Shown here: positions 35,501 through 47,500 of the stretch, in pieces
How the letters are laid out: each line of letters starts with the position of its first letter
How positions within the stretch are numbered: position 1 is the stretch's first letter
NCBI GenBank assembly: GCA_964019695.1
Contig: OZ026517.1
Coordinates: forward strand, 53,313,672 to 53,377,671
Length of the DNA: 64,000 bases
Reading direction: 5' to 3'
DNA from: Loripinus fragilis
Lineage: Eukaryota; Mollusca; Bivalvia; Lucinida; Lucinidae
Program-made: the position numbers and the translations under genes
Notes under the pieces: model-generated
Told to the model about the DNA's origin: nothing
The model's database searches: none
Seen by the model: the letters and a program-made list of their open reading frames with translations, nothing else

Positions 35501-38500
35501 CTGAGTGATGAGCTTATTAACTTTTTTTGAAAGATTTTTTATTGTCTGCTGACTTCTTTCAAAATTGACTTTTTTAAAAAGTTCAGGATCACTGTCAGTG
35601 TCAAATGGTTTTAGATCCAGATCTGTTGGTCCTGATCTGGGTCTAATCTGTTTGCAAAGGTTATCAGCAGACAACAAGGTCACCGCTAGCAATGAGAGAG
35701 TTTAGGAAAGTTGACCTTACAGAGTTTGTTCAAATTACTCCCATAGCGCTTGAAAAAGGAAATTCTTGAAAATGCCTGAATAGTGAATGATCATTCACAA
35801 CTTATAGATGCTTAGTTGTTAACCCTTTTAGGACCAATGGAATACTCCATAAAGCTATTTACAGAAAAGTCAGAATAGTCCATTGTATATACATTGAGAG
35901 GTCACAAGTTATAATTTCACAAAAATATTGAGGATCGATTTTGTCTTAGCGAACAGTGCAGACCCTGATAAGGTGCCCCATCAAAACATGTACAGACATA
36001 CATGCTTTACAAGCCATACAACCAGAAGTATTTTGACCTTGACCTTCGACTCGGAGGCCATATACCTGGAATCCAAAGCTTCTTGTCACTAACAGGGATT
36101 TTCTTAACTTTCTGAAGTCGGGGCCAGGGGCCTGTTGAATTTCGGAAAAAAGCGTTTGGACCATCAAAATTGGGAAAGAACTGGACTGCCATTTTAAATG
36201 GATTAAAAACCATAGTGTAAAGCTGTAACATATTTGTTGCTTGAATTGCACATCATAAAACTCATGTTAATTTGCATAAAAATGTGAATGAAAACATGTT
36301 TTCATTCACATTTTTATGCAAATTTTCGTGTACTGTAGCTTTGCTATTTTTGTTCAGATTTTCATGAAATTTTTACCAAACTAAGAAATTGGGAAATGAT
36401 GTACACCATTTTCTACTTCTGTAGTGATTTGATTTTGTCTAGACATGATTTGGGATGCTTTGCAACCCTGTGGCCTTCTAGCAATCAAGAAGCATAGTTG
36501 CATTAACCCTATGAAGACCATAAACTCCAAAATGAGTACTTTGGCAAATAGTGAAGACCCAGATGAAATGCCGCATAAAGCCAGTGGTCACTGGCAAATT
36601 AAGATGCATTTTCTGTCCCTGGTGATTGTTTTAATTTTAGAAATAGAGACCCTGATGTAATGTCGTATTTTGCAGCATTTCATCTTGGTACATATAGTTC
36701 ACTGTTTGCCAAAGCACCTGATTATGCTTATACAGTGTTTAAATAAACCCTATTCACACAGGGTAGATGGCAATCGAAAACGTAATCAGCATTCGACAAA
36801 TGTGAATCAAAATTAGATAGAAACAGTGTTTTCAATTGCCATTTGTCGCCAATGGGGCGACAAATGGCAATCTAAAACACTGTTTCTATTGATTTTTTAT
36901 CTACGTTCCTGGATAGTATTGGCGCTTTCGATTGCCGCCTACAGGTTGTGCCATTGCATTCCAGTTTCTGACTATTCTGAGTGCTGTAGGGCTTATATTT
37001 TCTGTTCTTAACTCTGTGCACTTGATATAATAAAATTCATGGCAGACCTGTAGCGATTAAAATGAAATTTCTCTAAGCTCACTCCGGGTGCATATAAAAT
37101 TGAATTACTAATAGTTTTAGAAACCTCAATGGTTGTTTGTTTGCCCCAAAATATTTATCTGCAACATAAATTCTTTTGAGCATAAAATTTAAATGAAATT
37201 TAGCATGCAAAAAAGGTACAGGTAATTTATATTTGTAAGAAATGATAGTTAAGAGATTTATTTGTCGTCTGCTGATAAACTTTGCATACAGTTGGGCCCA
37301 GATCAGGACCGACGTAACGTCGGTCCTGATCTGGATCCAATCTGTTTGACACTTTGGTAGTGTTCCAGAAAGAATTTTTTGAAAAAGTTAATTTTGAAAA
37401 AAGTCAACAGACGACAACGAAAACATGAAAAATTTCCCAGCATGCAAAGAGATAAGATGTGATTTTGTTGACTTGGTATAAAGTGTTGGATAAATTAAAA
37501 GAATGCTTACTTTGTAATTTTAAAGAACTTCTTACCTTTGCATAAAAATTGGACGGATCCATTTTTATGCCCCTGCCATGACAATAGCGGTAGAATTAAG
37601 TGTTACCCCTTTCTGTCTGTCTGTCCATCCATCATAATGCACCAGGGAGCGCAGTGGCTCAGTGGTAGAGTGCTTGACTCGAGACCAAGGGGTCTCAGGT
37701 TCGAGCCTCACCGGCGTCACTGCTTTGTGGTCCTTGAGTAAGACACATTTATCCTAGCTTAGTACTGGTTCAACCCAGGAATACCCATCCCTGTTTAACT
37801 GAAAGATTGTTGATGGGACGTAAAGAATCAAATCAAACAAAACAAACAAAATCATAATGCACCAACTTTCACTCTCTTAGTGGAGTAATTTTGATCAGTT
37901 TTTTGAAACTTGGTCACAATGTTTAGTACCAAAATGCCTTCCTAAAGTATGAACGTATAAAGTATTCCTCCATATCAGGATGAATTGCCCTTTGTTTAGA
38001 CTTATGCAAGCCTCCTTCTTAAATTATCATTTTTGATACATGTATTAATGAAATATATTTTAATTCATGTGCTTTTAATAGTTCTCAATTAATTTTTATG
38101 ATGTCGGGTCTCAGAAAGGTTTTTTTTCATCAGAACTTAATGAAACTTGGTCACTATGTTTAGTGCCAAAATTCCTTTCTCCAGTTCCAGAATGGTCTAT
38201 ATATCTCCATGTCTCCAGGAGTTATTGTCCTTTATGAAGTTATTCCATTTTTGGGGACAACTGGTTCCCTGGACACAGTTAATTTGTAGTGCCGCTAGCA
38301 GTACAAAAGAGAAGGATAGCTTGGAAGTCATCACAGTGGAGGTGCAAGAGTCAGTGTTCTGTCATTTCTAATCTGGGTCCAAACTGTTTGACGCTTAGAT
38401 AGTGATCCGGAAAGAGTTTTTTTAGCTCACCAGAGCCGAAGGCTCAGGGTGAGCGAACTTATTATAGGATGGGACTCGAGTCGGCGTCCGTCCATGAGTC

Positions 38501-41500
38501 CACACTTTCAAACATGAATATCTCTGAGACAAGCTTGTGGATCACAATCAAATCTCATCTGTAGCATCATTGGGTAGGGGATTGGCTGTATTAGGTTTTG
38601 GGCCAGATCGGATTAGAACTTTGGAATCCATGGCAACAGATAGCTCCAATAGGGTTATAATGGGGAAAACCTTGTGACCACTCCAGGTCTTTCATTTTTG
38701 ATTGGTTCTTCTTTATTCTTGCAGGTAACGAGGACAACCATAAAATCTTGGATGGGTTTGAAATTGGGCAGTATCCCATGAATGACTTATTAGTTAGCTG
38801 GAAAAATCCCCATAGACTTGTAATGGGAGAAACGTTGTGACCACTCCAGTATCTTCATTTTCCAATGGATCTTCTTCATTCTTGCAGGTAACAAGGTCAA
38901 CCATAAAAGCTTGAATGGGTTTGAATTTCAGCAAAATTCCATCACTGACTTGGGAGTTAGCTGCCCTTGAGCGTATGAAAGATCAATGAATAATGTTGTG
39001 ACCACTCTTGCGCCTTCATTTTTGGTTGGATCTTCTTCAGTATTGCAGGCAACAAGGACACCCATAACATCTTGGATGGGTTAGAATTTTGGCAGGATCC
39101 GATCAGGGACTTATGAGTTACTTGCCCTTGAGCGTCTGAAAAAATCCTCATAGACTAATAATGGGAGAAATGTTGTGACCTCTCTAGTGTTTCAATTTTG
39201 AATGGATCTTCTTCATACTTGCAGCTAGAAGGACAACTATAAAACCTTGGATGAGTTTGAATTTCGTCAAGATCTCATAACCTATTATGGAGTTAGCTAC
39301 CCTTGAGCATCTTAAAAATTTATTGATAATGTGACCGCTGTAGCCTAGGGCCTTCATCTTTGATTGGATCCTCCTCATTCTTGCAGGTAACAAGGACAAC
39401 CATAAAATCTTGGATGGGTTTGAAACTTGGCTAGATCAGACCTTGGACTGTGGAGTTGGCTGCCCTTGAGCGTCTGGAAAAATCTCCATAGTCTTATAAT
39501 CATGGGAGATCTGTTGTGACCACTCTAGTGCTTTCTATTTTGAATTGATCTTCTTCATTCTTGCAGATAAGAAGGACAACTATAAAAGCTTGAATGAGTT
39601 TGTATTTCTTCAAGATCCCATCCCCTATTATGGAGTTAGCTGCCCTTGAGCATCTTAAAAATTGATAGACAATGTTGAAACCACTCTAGCGCCTTCATTT
39701 TTGATGGGATCTTCTTCATTCTTGCAGGTAACCAGTTCAACTATAAAAGCTTGGATGGGTTAGAAATTAGACCAGATCAGACCTTGGACTGTGGAGTTAG
39801 CTGCCCTTGAGCGTCTTAAAAAATCCCCATAGACTTATAATGGGAGAAACGTTGTGACCACTCTAGTGCCTTCAATTTTGAATAGATCATATTCTTTCTT
39901 GCAGATAAGAAGGACAACTATAAAAGCTTGGATGAGTATGAATTCAGTCAAGATCCCATCACCTATTATGGAGTTAGCTGCCCTTGAGCATCTTAAAAAT
40001 TAATTGATAATGTTGTGACCACTCTAGCGCCTTCATTTTTTATTTGATCGTCTTCATTCTTGCAGGTTATAAGGACAACCATAAAAGCTTGGATGAGTTT
40101 AATTTAAAGTAGAACCAACCTTAGACTGTAGAGTTAACTTTCCTTGAGCATCATAAAAAATCTGCATGACTTACAATGGGAGATCTGTTATGACCACTCT
40201 AGCACCTTCATTTTTGAATGGATCTTCCTCATTCTTGCAGGTAACAAGGACTTACCTAAAAGTTTGAATGAGTTTGATTTTCTGCCACACCCATACACCA
40301 GCTACAGAGTTAGCTGCCCTTGAGGGTCTAAAATATAACTGTATAATGTTGTGACCACTTTAGAGCCTGCATTTTTCATTTGATTTTCTTCATCCTTGTA
40401 GGTTACATACAAAAAGTATGGATGAGTTTGAATTTCAGCCAGATCCCATCACTGGCTACAGAGTTAGCTGCCCTTGAGCATCTGAAAACTACACTTTCAC
40501 TCGGTTTCCTCTGCAATTTTTATTCAGATCTTTTTAGTACTTGCAGGTAACTAGAACTGGCATAATATCTTAGGTTTTTGAATTAATTCCTGGTCCTTGT
40601 TTCAAGTTCAGAGTTATCTGCCTTAGAGCATCGTTAATTAAAGTGACTTCAAACATTATGCTGGCTCCCAGGTGAGCGATCCTTGCCCATTGGGCTACTT
40701 GTTTTAAATTAATTTAGTCAGTAGCCAACAACTGTTATCAAATCATGAAAAATTAATTACCCAGCATGCAAAGAGTTTAGGTGAAGAAGCTCTCACGAGA
40801 AATGTGGATTCTTTTTATCAAAACATGGACATAACTGAGCTGTAATCCAGTACTCTGACCACCTGGTCAAAACATATATTTTTGGCAATGACTCAGGTGA
40901 ACAAAAAGGTCAATATAGGAAATAGAGTGTTGCACTGTTAAATGGCCTAGTCAACAAAATTTCGGTCATGTCAGGCTGTTTCCCAAAAGAGAAGCTGCCA
41001 CTAGCAAAACATACAATCATCATCATATCATCGGATTTGGTGCAGGGCATCATCCACATCAGTGGCCCCCCTCCAGGTAACTGGCTAGCAGATCTCACAC
41101 CTGATCTCCAGGTGCTTCTTTCTTGAGGGTCAACTGTTGTGAGCCTCCAGTTTCTTCCATGTCAGCTTGGGCCTCCCTGTCCCAGCTTGCCATCAATCTG
41201 TATTTCACATGCTGCTCTTACTGCAACACTATAGAACGCTCCACATGATTCCCAAACCAGCGAAGCCTTCTCTCTCTCAAAATTAGGTTGAGGTCCTCAA
41301 ACTCAAGCTTTGCCAGTAGCTCGCTTGACTTTATTGTGGTGACATCCTGTGGCTTGATACTGCAGATCTGTCTGATAATGTCACTGTCATTATGCTGCAG
41401 GTTCATCTTGGTCAGTGGCCTAGTTTCAAGGGCTGTATGCATGGCCACGGGTCTTGTAAGAGAGGTGGCGGGATGTGAGAACTAGTAGTTGCTCCTTGAA

Positions 41501-44500
41501 CTTCTTCCAGGCCTTCTTTCACACAAGTAGTGACCCTTATTTCACAGCCTCTACCAGCAAAAAGTAGTGACCATTATTTCACAGCCTCCACCAGCAGAAA
41601 GCATGTCACCCAGGTAGCAGAAAAAAACTACCACCTTCAGCTTATCATGTCCGACCTGATTTTCACTCTGTGGTCTGCTGTCAATAGGACAGGCTTTCCC
41701 ATGCACCGTGCACACCTATAATCAGGATTTGGTATCAGTCGTTGTAGCCCACTGCATTTCTTATGCACCAAAAGTTTGCAGCCCTTGCAATAGATGCTGT
41801 TGTTGCCTACTCCTGTACGACAGACAGTGCATGGGTATTCACCTGCACTCTGCAAGAGGTCTAGGCCTGTACTACAGATCATGGCCTTTGTCTTTCCTGC
41901 ATTTACCCTCACCCCTTCTTCTCTATGGCTTCTTTCCATATCAAGAGCCTCCTGACACATTCCTCCAGGTAGTCCGCAATGAAGACAAGATCATCTGCAT
42001 AATAGGTCCTCCCTGGGAACACCAGGGCGGAACTCATGTGACAATTAGGCCTCAAGCACAATGATGATGAGCAAGGGACTGAGTATGAACCCCAACCTTC
42101 ACCTCAAAGTCTTTGCTATAACCCTCCCCAACTCGAACCCGGTTTTGCGCATTAGGGTACATTCCCTGGACTAACTGCACAATCGATTCCTCAACACCTG
42201 GCTTTCTCAGGGCCCACCAGATAACCTTCCAGTGAGTCAGTGACCACATCAAACGCTTCACTAGGTCCACAAAGGCCATATAAAGCCTCCTGTTCACTAC
42301 TTGGTATTTCTCCTGCAGCTGCCAGACCACAAAGATTGCATCTGTAGTGCCTCTTCCTGGGACAAAGCCAAACTGGGAGTCATCAATGGACACCACATGT
42401 CTTACGAGACCATCAACAATCCACTCTAGGATCTTCATGGCCTGCTCGGTCAGCTTGGGGCCTCGATAGTTGCCTCTGTCCAGAGCATCACCCTTGATCT
42501 TGAAGAGGCAGACAATGAAACTTTTAGGGAGCACAGTGGCTCAGTGGTAGAGTGCTTGACTCGAGACCGAAGGGTTGTGGGTTTGAGCCTCATCAGAGTC
42601 ACTGCATTGTGGTCCTTGAGTAAGACACATTTATCCTAGCTAGAACTGGTTCAACCCTGGAAAACCTGTCCTTGTTTAACTGAAAGATTGTTGATGGGAC
42701 ATAAAGAATCAAATCAAACAAACGAACAATGAAACTTTGCTCCCAGTTAGTTGGGACCTTGCCATCACGAATAATCGCAGTATCAAGAACACGCATCATG
42801 GTGGCACCTGTATTACCTGCTGCTTTGATCATCTCCCCCACTGGGAGCGCAGTGGCTCAGTGGTAAAGTGCTTGACTCGAGGCAGAGAGGCCTCGGGTTT
42901 GATCCTCACTGGCGTCACTGCATTGTGGTCCTTGAGCAAGACACATTTATCCAAGCTTAGTACTGGTTCAACCCAGGAAGACCCATCCCTGTTTAACTGA
43001 AAGATTGTTGATTGGACGTAAAGAATCAAATCAAATAAACAAACAAAATCTCCACCACTATGCCTGGTGGACATGCAGCTTTGCCAGAATTCATCTTTGA
43101 GATGGCCTTCTTCACCATGTCTAATGTGATTGTGATAGGTGGGCCTTCTAACAGCTGTTCATCCAGGACAGGTGATCAGGGACCCAGTCCAGTTCAACAT
43201 TGAGAGGCCTTTCATAATGTTCAGCCCATGCGTTGTGCTCCTAAGCATTGTGCTCTTAAGTATGCGCAATATGAGCTTATGATTTCCAGTCAACCACGTG
43301 GTGCAATTTCATTGTGTGCACATGGGTGCAAAATAGTGAGGATCCTGATCAGCTGGTTCATTACAAGCCAGCTGATCTAGGTCTACACTGCTGTCAAAAA
43401 GCTGTTATAGCTTTTGAAAAAAATATGCACTTAGTTAGCTTAATTCCGGTAGATTGAATGGTATTAATGTTTTTCTTCAATCCCATCATATTACCTGGGT
43501 GTGAAGCACACCTGGTAGCAGTCAGATTGGTAAATTGCTAGTGGGTCATGAGCTTGAGCCAGACAAAACGTCCATCCTGATCTGGTTTCAAACTGTTTGA
43601 CACTCTGAAAGTTTCTGAACAATTTTTTTGCAAAATGTCGGCACATGAAAGACTTCCCAGCATTCAAAGAGTCAATTGCTATTTTTGCAGATCTTGGCAA
43701 TATCTTGCCATCAGGATACATGTTATATGAAAGTGATATTACCAGTTTTTACCTTCCGGTATTTCTTGTTTTAGGAAGGACCCATGTCAGGAGAAAAACT
43801 ATTTACAACTCTCCCCTAGCTAGTGGCGACTTTTGTCGTCTGGAGGTATAACATTTGCAAACTGTTTGGAACCAGATCAGGACCGATAGAACAGGACCAA
43901 TAGAACGTCGGTCCTGAATTGGATCCAAACTGTTTGACACTACAATAGTGTTACTGAATGAATTTTTTGCAAAAAGTATTTTGAAAAAAGTCAGCAGGCA
44001 ACAGTAAAATCATTCAAAATTACCCAGCATGCAAAGAGTTAACCACTAGGACTCAGATAGGGAGAGGTTTTTGTCTAAATTTTGAATTCCCCTATATTGT
44101 AAAACTTCTCCCTCAGTTGAAAATAGGGAGAAAGGAGCCAGATTAGGGAGACTATTTCTCCCATCTTCCCCTTAGCTTGGGTCCAACATATGAATATGAA
44201 TTAACTCTCTGCCTGCTAGTGTCTTCTGTATAAACTTTTGCATATTGTTTGGACCCAGATCAGGCAGGAGAAAACATCAAGTCTTAATTAATTTGCTTAA
44301 CTAGGTGGAACCTGTTTGAAAAAGTCAAGAGAATAGTTGCAAGTTTAGATTGTGAAAATGTTGTCTGCTTATAGGTCCGCATATATATTCATATTCACTC
44401 CAGACTACTTTTATCATGGCAGCAAACAATATGAACCCATGACCAGACTAGTCTGATGTTTGCAATATAGGTTACCTGATTACAGCATAAGCAGATGAGA

Positions 44501-47500
44501 GAGCTGGCAACAATTGTCCTTAGTTAAGAGGTTTCTATGAGTGAAGCCAGTAGTATTTTTGTCTATGTGTCACGACGTGTAGACTGTCCTAATAATTGGT
44601 TCGTTAACACTGGAAAAGAATCAGATTCACACAGGCTAACCTGATGAACTGTCCAGTGTAAGATTAACCCTGTGTAGCCTGACCAACTTTCCGTGTTAGA
44701 TTAACACAGTGTACTGCAAAAACTTGTCATCAAACATACAGCCTGATCTGGGTCCAACTGTCATATCCGACACGTTTACTTTAGGTTAAACTATTTACTG
44801 TAATTGTACTTCGATTTTAGAGAGCTGCAGGACTTTTATCGTAATGTCTCAGCAACCGTTGTCTGTAGCAGAGATGTCCCCAAGTCAAAATGTATCAAAT
44901 TGGTCAATACAAAGTTTAAATCTGATTTTAGATGACCCTGGTAACTCAGTTGGTTGGAGTGCCTGCCTGCCTGGCCAGTCTTCTGAAGCATGCTGGGAAA
45001 TTTTTCATGGTTGATTTTTTTCAAAATTGATTTTTTACAAAATATTATTTTAGGTATACCATCAGATGGGTCCAGATGAGGCCCGTTACGATTTGTTGGG
45101 CCTGATCTTGGTTCAAACTATTTGTAGCAGACGACACAAGCAAATAAAGAGTTATACAGCAGGTGAACCAGATGTTTTTCCATGATGTAACTCATATGTG
45201 TCAGGTTGACAGTATTACTGTCCTTTTAAGTATATTTTCTTTACAGATCATGAAAGTTTATCTCGCATAAGAAAAACGTCTTTGTGAGAATAGATTTAGC
45301 GTATATTTTGATTCTCTTGCTGGAGTTCAACAAAATTATTAATCCCCCAACAGATCCATCACACCACCTGAGAAGTTTAAGTGTTGGGCAAACTGACTTT
45401 GAAAAAATTCTTAAGCTTTATCCTAAGTTGGTTGTTTTGTTGCTTTACGTCCCAAGTCAACAGCTATGGTCATTGCGGGACGGTCAGTTAACCTAACCAC
45501 ACTTTTTCCTGGGCAGGCTTGAACAAGCGGTTAACCAGTAATTCGTGCACATACTTTCGCTTGTAACTGACAACAACCCTTCTTGAATGAATCAGCGGAA
45601 GGGAGGAGAATGACCGTAGAAATCATTTCATGATCAAATCTCCACGAAAGTATGGGACCAGACCGGGTTCGAACTCGCGACCCCTGGATCTGCAGTCAGA
45701 CACGCATCTGTAGCCAGACACGTTACCGACTGCGCTACGCAGCCCAGGGACTTTATCCTAAGACTTATCTTTTCAAAAGTTTGCAGATACTTTGATGTAC
45801 TGTAGAGTGCATGAAGATGTCCATGTAAAATCAATCTTTTTCACTTTGCAATGTGTTGGTACATATATTGCCATTTTTTGGCAGTGATCGTTTGTAGAAA
45901 CAGCTAGTGTGAAATTTGTGTACTTAACTTTTCATACATGCTCCAAGGGTTCATAAAAGGCTTTGATATCTCAGAAACTGAGTGTGAGTTCACTTAACTT
46001 CAGATCACCATCAATAAAACATATAAATTAATGTTAATTACGATAATACAATCATTGATACCTACCTAGGTCCCTTCCAGTTCACATGCCCCACCCCTTC
46101 CAGTTCACATAAAGTCATTGTAAATGTGACAAGTAGCATTTTGGGGAGCATAATCTGGTTCTACCGGCTTTTGCGCTGTTGTGTAGTGTATAACCACTCG
46201 CCTTGTAAACCAGGGGTCGCGGGTTTGATCACTAGCTTCACCAGTCTGTTGGATGAGACTTTAAGCTGTGATCCCATCTCCATCTTAGCTGTTGGTTGGA
46301 CATTAAACAAACAAGCAATTTTAAAAAAAAAAAAAGCATTTGACAGATAAGCATTCAAAATTACCCATGCACCATGCATAAAAGTTCAGGGTATATAGGG
46401 TTAATCATATTTTGATTGTTTCATATGAAAGTAACCTGGCTCAGTAATTCTTCCCCCACTAGGCACTTAGAGTATTTCCTTTTAAGTCACCTGATAAAAT
46501 AACATAGATGAAGATAACATATTGAGAGACAATGATAATTGTGTAAACACTGTGTGACACAGGCACAAAATTTTAATCTTTGCATGCTGGGAAGGAACTT
46601 TGGGAGGCATATAGTAATCGCACTGTCCGCCCGGCCAGCCGTCAGTCCCTCTGTCCTGCTTCGTGTCTGGTGCATATTTCCTATATTCTTTGGGGTAGGA
46701 ATCCCAAATTTGGTGTGTGGATGCATCTTGGGATGACGGAGTGTCACATACCATTTTCGGGTCACTGTGACCTTGGCCTCTGACCAAGTTTTTAGAATAA
46801 ACATGTCCAGGTCATATCTCTTATATTATTGAAGGTTGGTGTGTGGATGACAAAGTGTCCTGTACCATAATTGGGTCAATGTGACCTTGAACTTGACCTC
46901 TGACCTAGTTTCTAGAAACTGCATTGAGTCTGGTGCATATCTCCTATATTCTTTGAGATAGGAATTCCAAATTTGGTATATAAATGCATCTTGGGATATC
47001 ATTTTCGGGTCACTGTGAACTTGACCTCTGACCTAGTTTAAGAATTATTGTGTGCGGAGCATACCACTTAAATTCTTTGAGGTAGGAATTCCAAAATTGG
47101 TGTGTGGATGCATCTTGGGATGGTCACACTTGAGTGTCACATACCATTTTCGGGTCACTGTGACCTTGACCTCTGTCCTAGTTTTTAGAATAATCCTGTC
47201 CGGAGCATATCTCTTAATATTATTTGAGGTAGGAATCTCAAATTTGGTGTGTATATGCATCTTGGGATGACGAAGTGTCGCATACCTTTATTGGGTCATT
47301 TGAACTTGACCTCTGACCTAGTTTCTAGGAACTGCATTGAGTCTGGTGCATATCCCCTATATTTTTTGAGATAGGAATTCCAAATTTGGTGTGTAAATGC
47401 ATCTTTGGATGATGGAGTGTCACATATCATTTTTAGGTCACTGTGACCTTGACCTCTGACTTAGTTTTAAGAATTATTGTGTCCGGAGCATATCTTTTTA

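Larger units (their letters stand above)
40905..43245 (-). pseudogene. RTE-type LINE, inactive, with two SINE insertions
   Basis: Read right to left on the minus strand: LEGPPITITLDMVKKAISKM, then GATMMRVLDTAIIRDGKVPT, FKIKGDALDRGNYRGPKL, DDSQFGFVPGRGTTDAIF, KPGVEESIVQLVQGMYPNAQ and EVKVGVH. The YADD catalytic motif is at 41990-42001. Next come RVNAGKTKAMICSTG, a PHD-like zinc cluster (CTVCRTGVGNNSIYCKGC, HKKCSGL, YRCARC) and RRLRWFGNHVERS. The order and wording fit the RTE clade. Breaks: QGSV after GVH is deleted with a shift near 42085, further shifts lie near 42005 and 41910, and SINE-1 copies interrupt it at 42525 and 42842. The 3' end near 41020 has ATCATCATC repeats, typical of RTE tails on this strand. 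Confidence 0.88.

Noticed and set aside
38418..40706. Regular repeats as a CRISPR array
   Set aside because: Units are 160-190 bp, diverged throughout and adjacent without unique spacers, and the DNA is eukaryotic.
35017..43047. tRNA genes suggested by A- and B-box sequences
   Set aside because: They have SINE bodies, A-rich tails and target duplications, and the B box is followed by SINE sequence instead of an acceptor stem.
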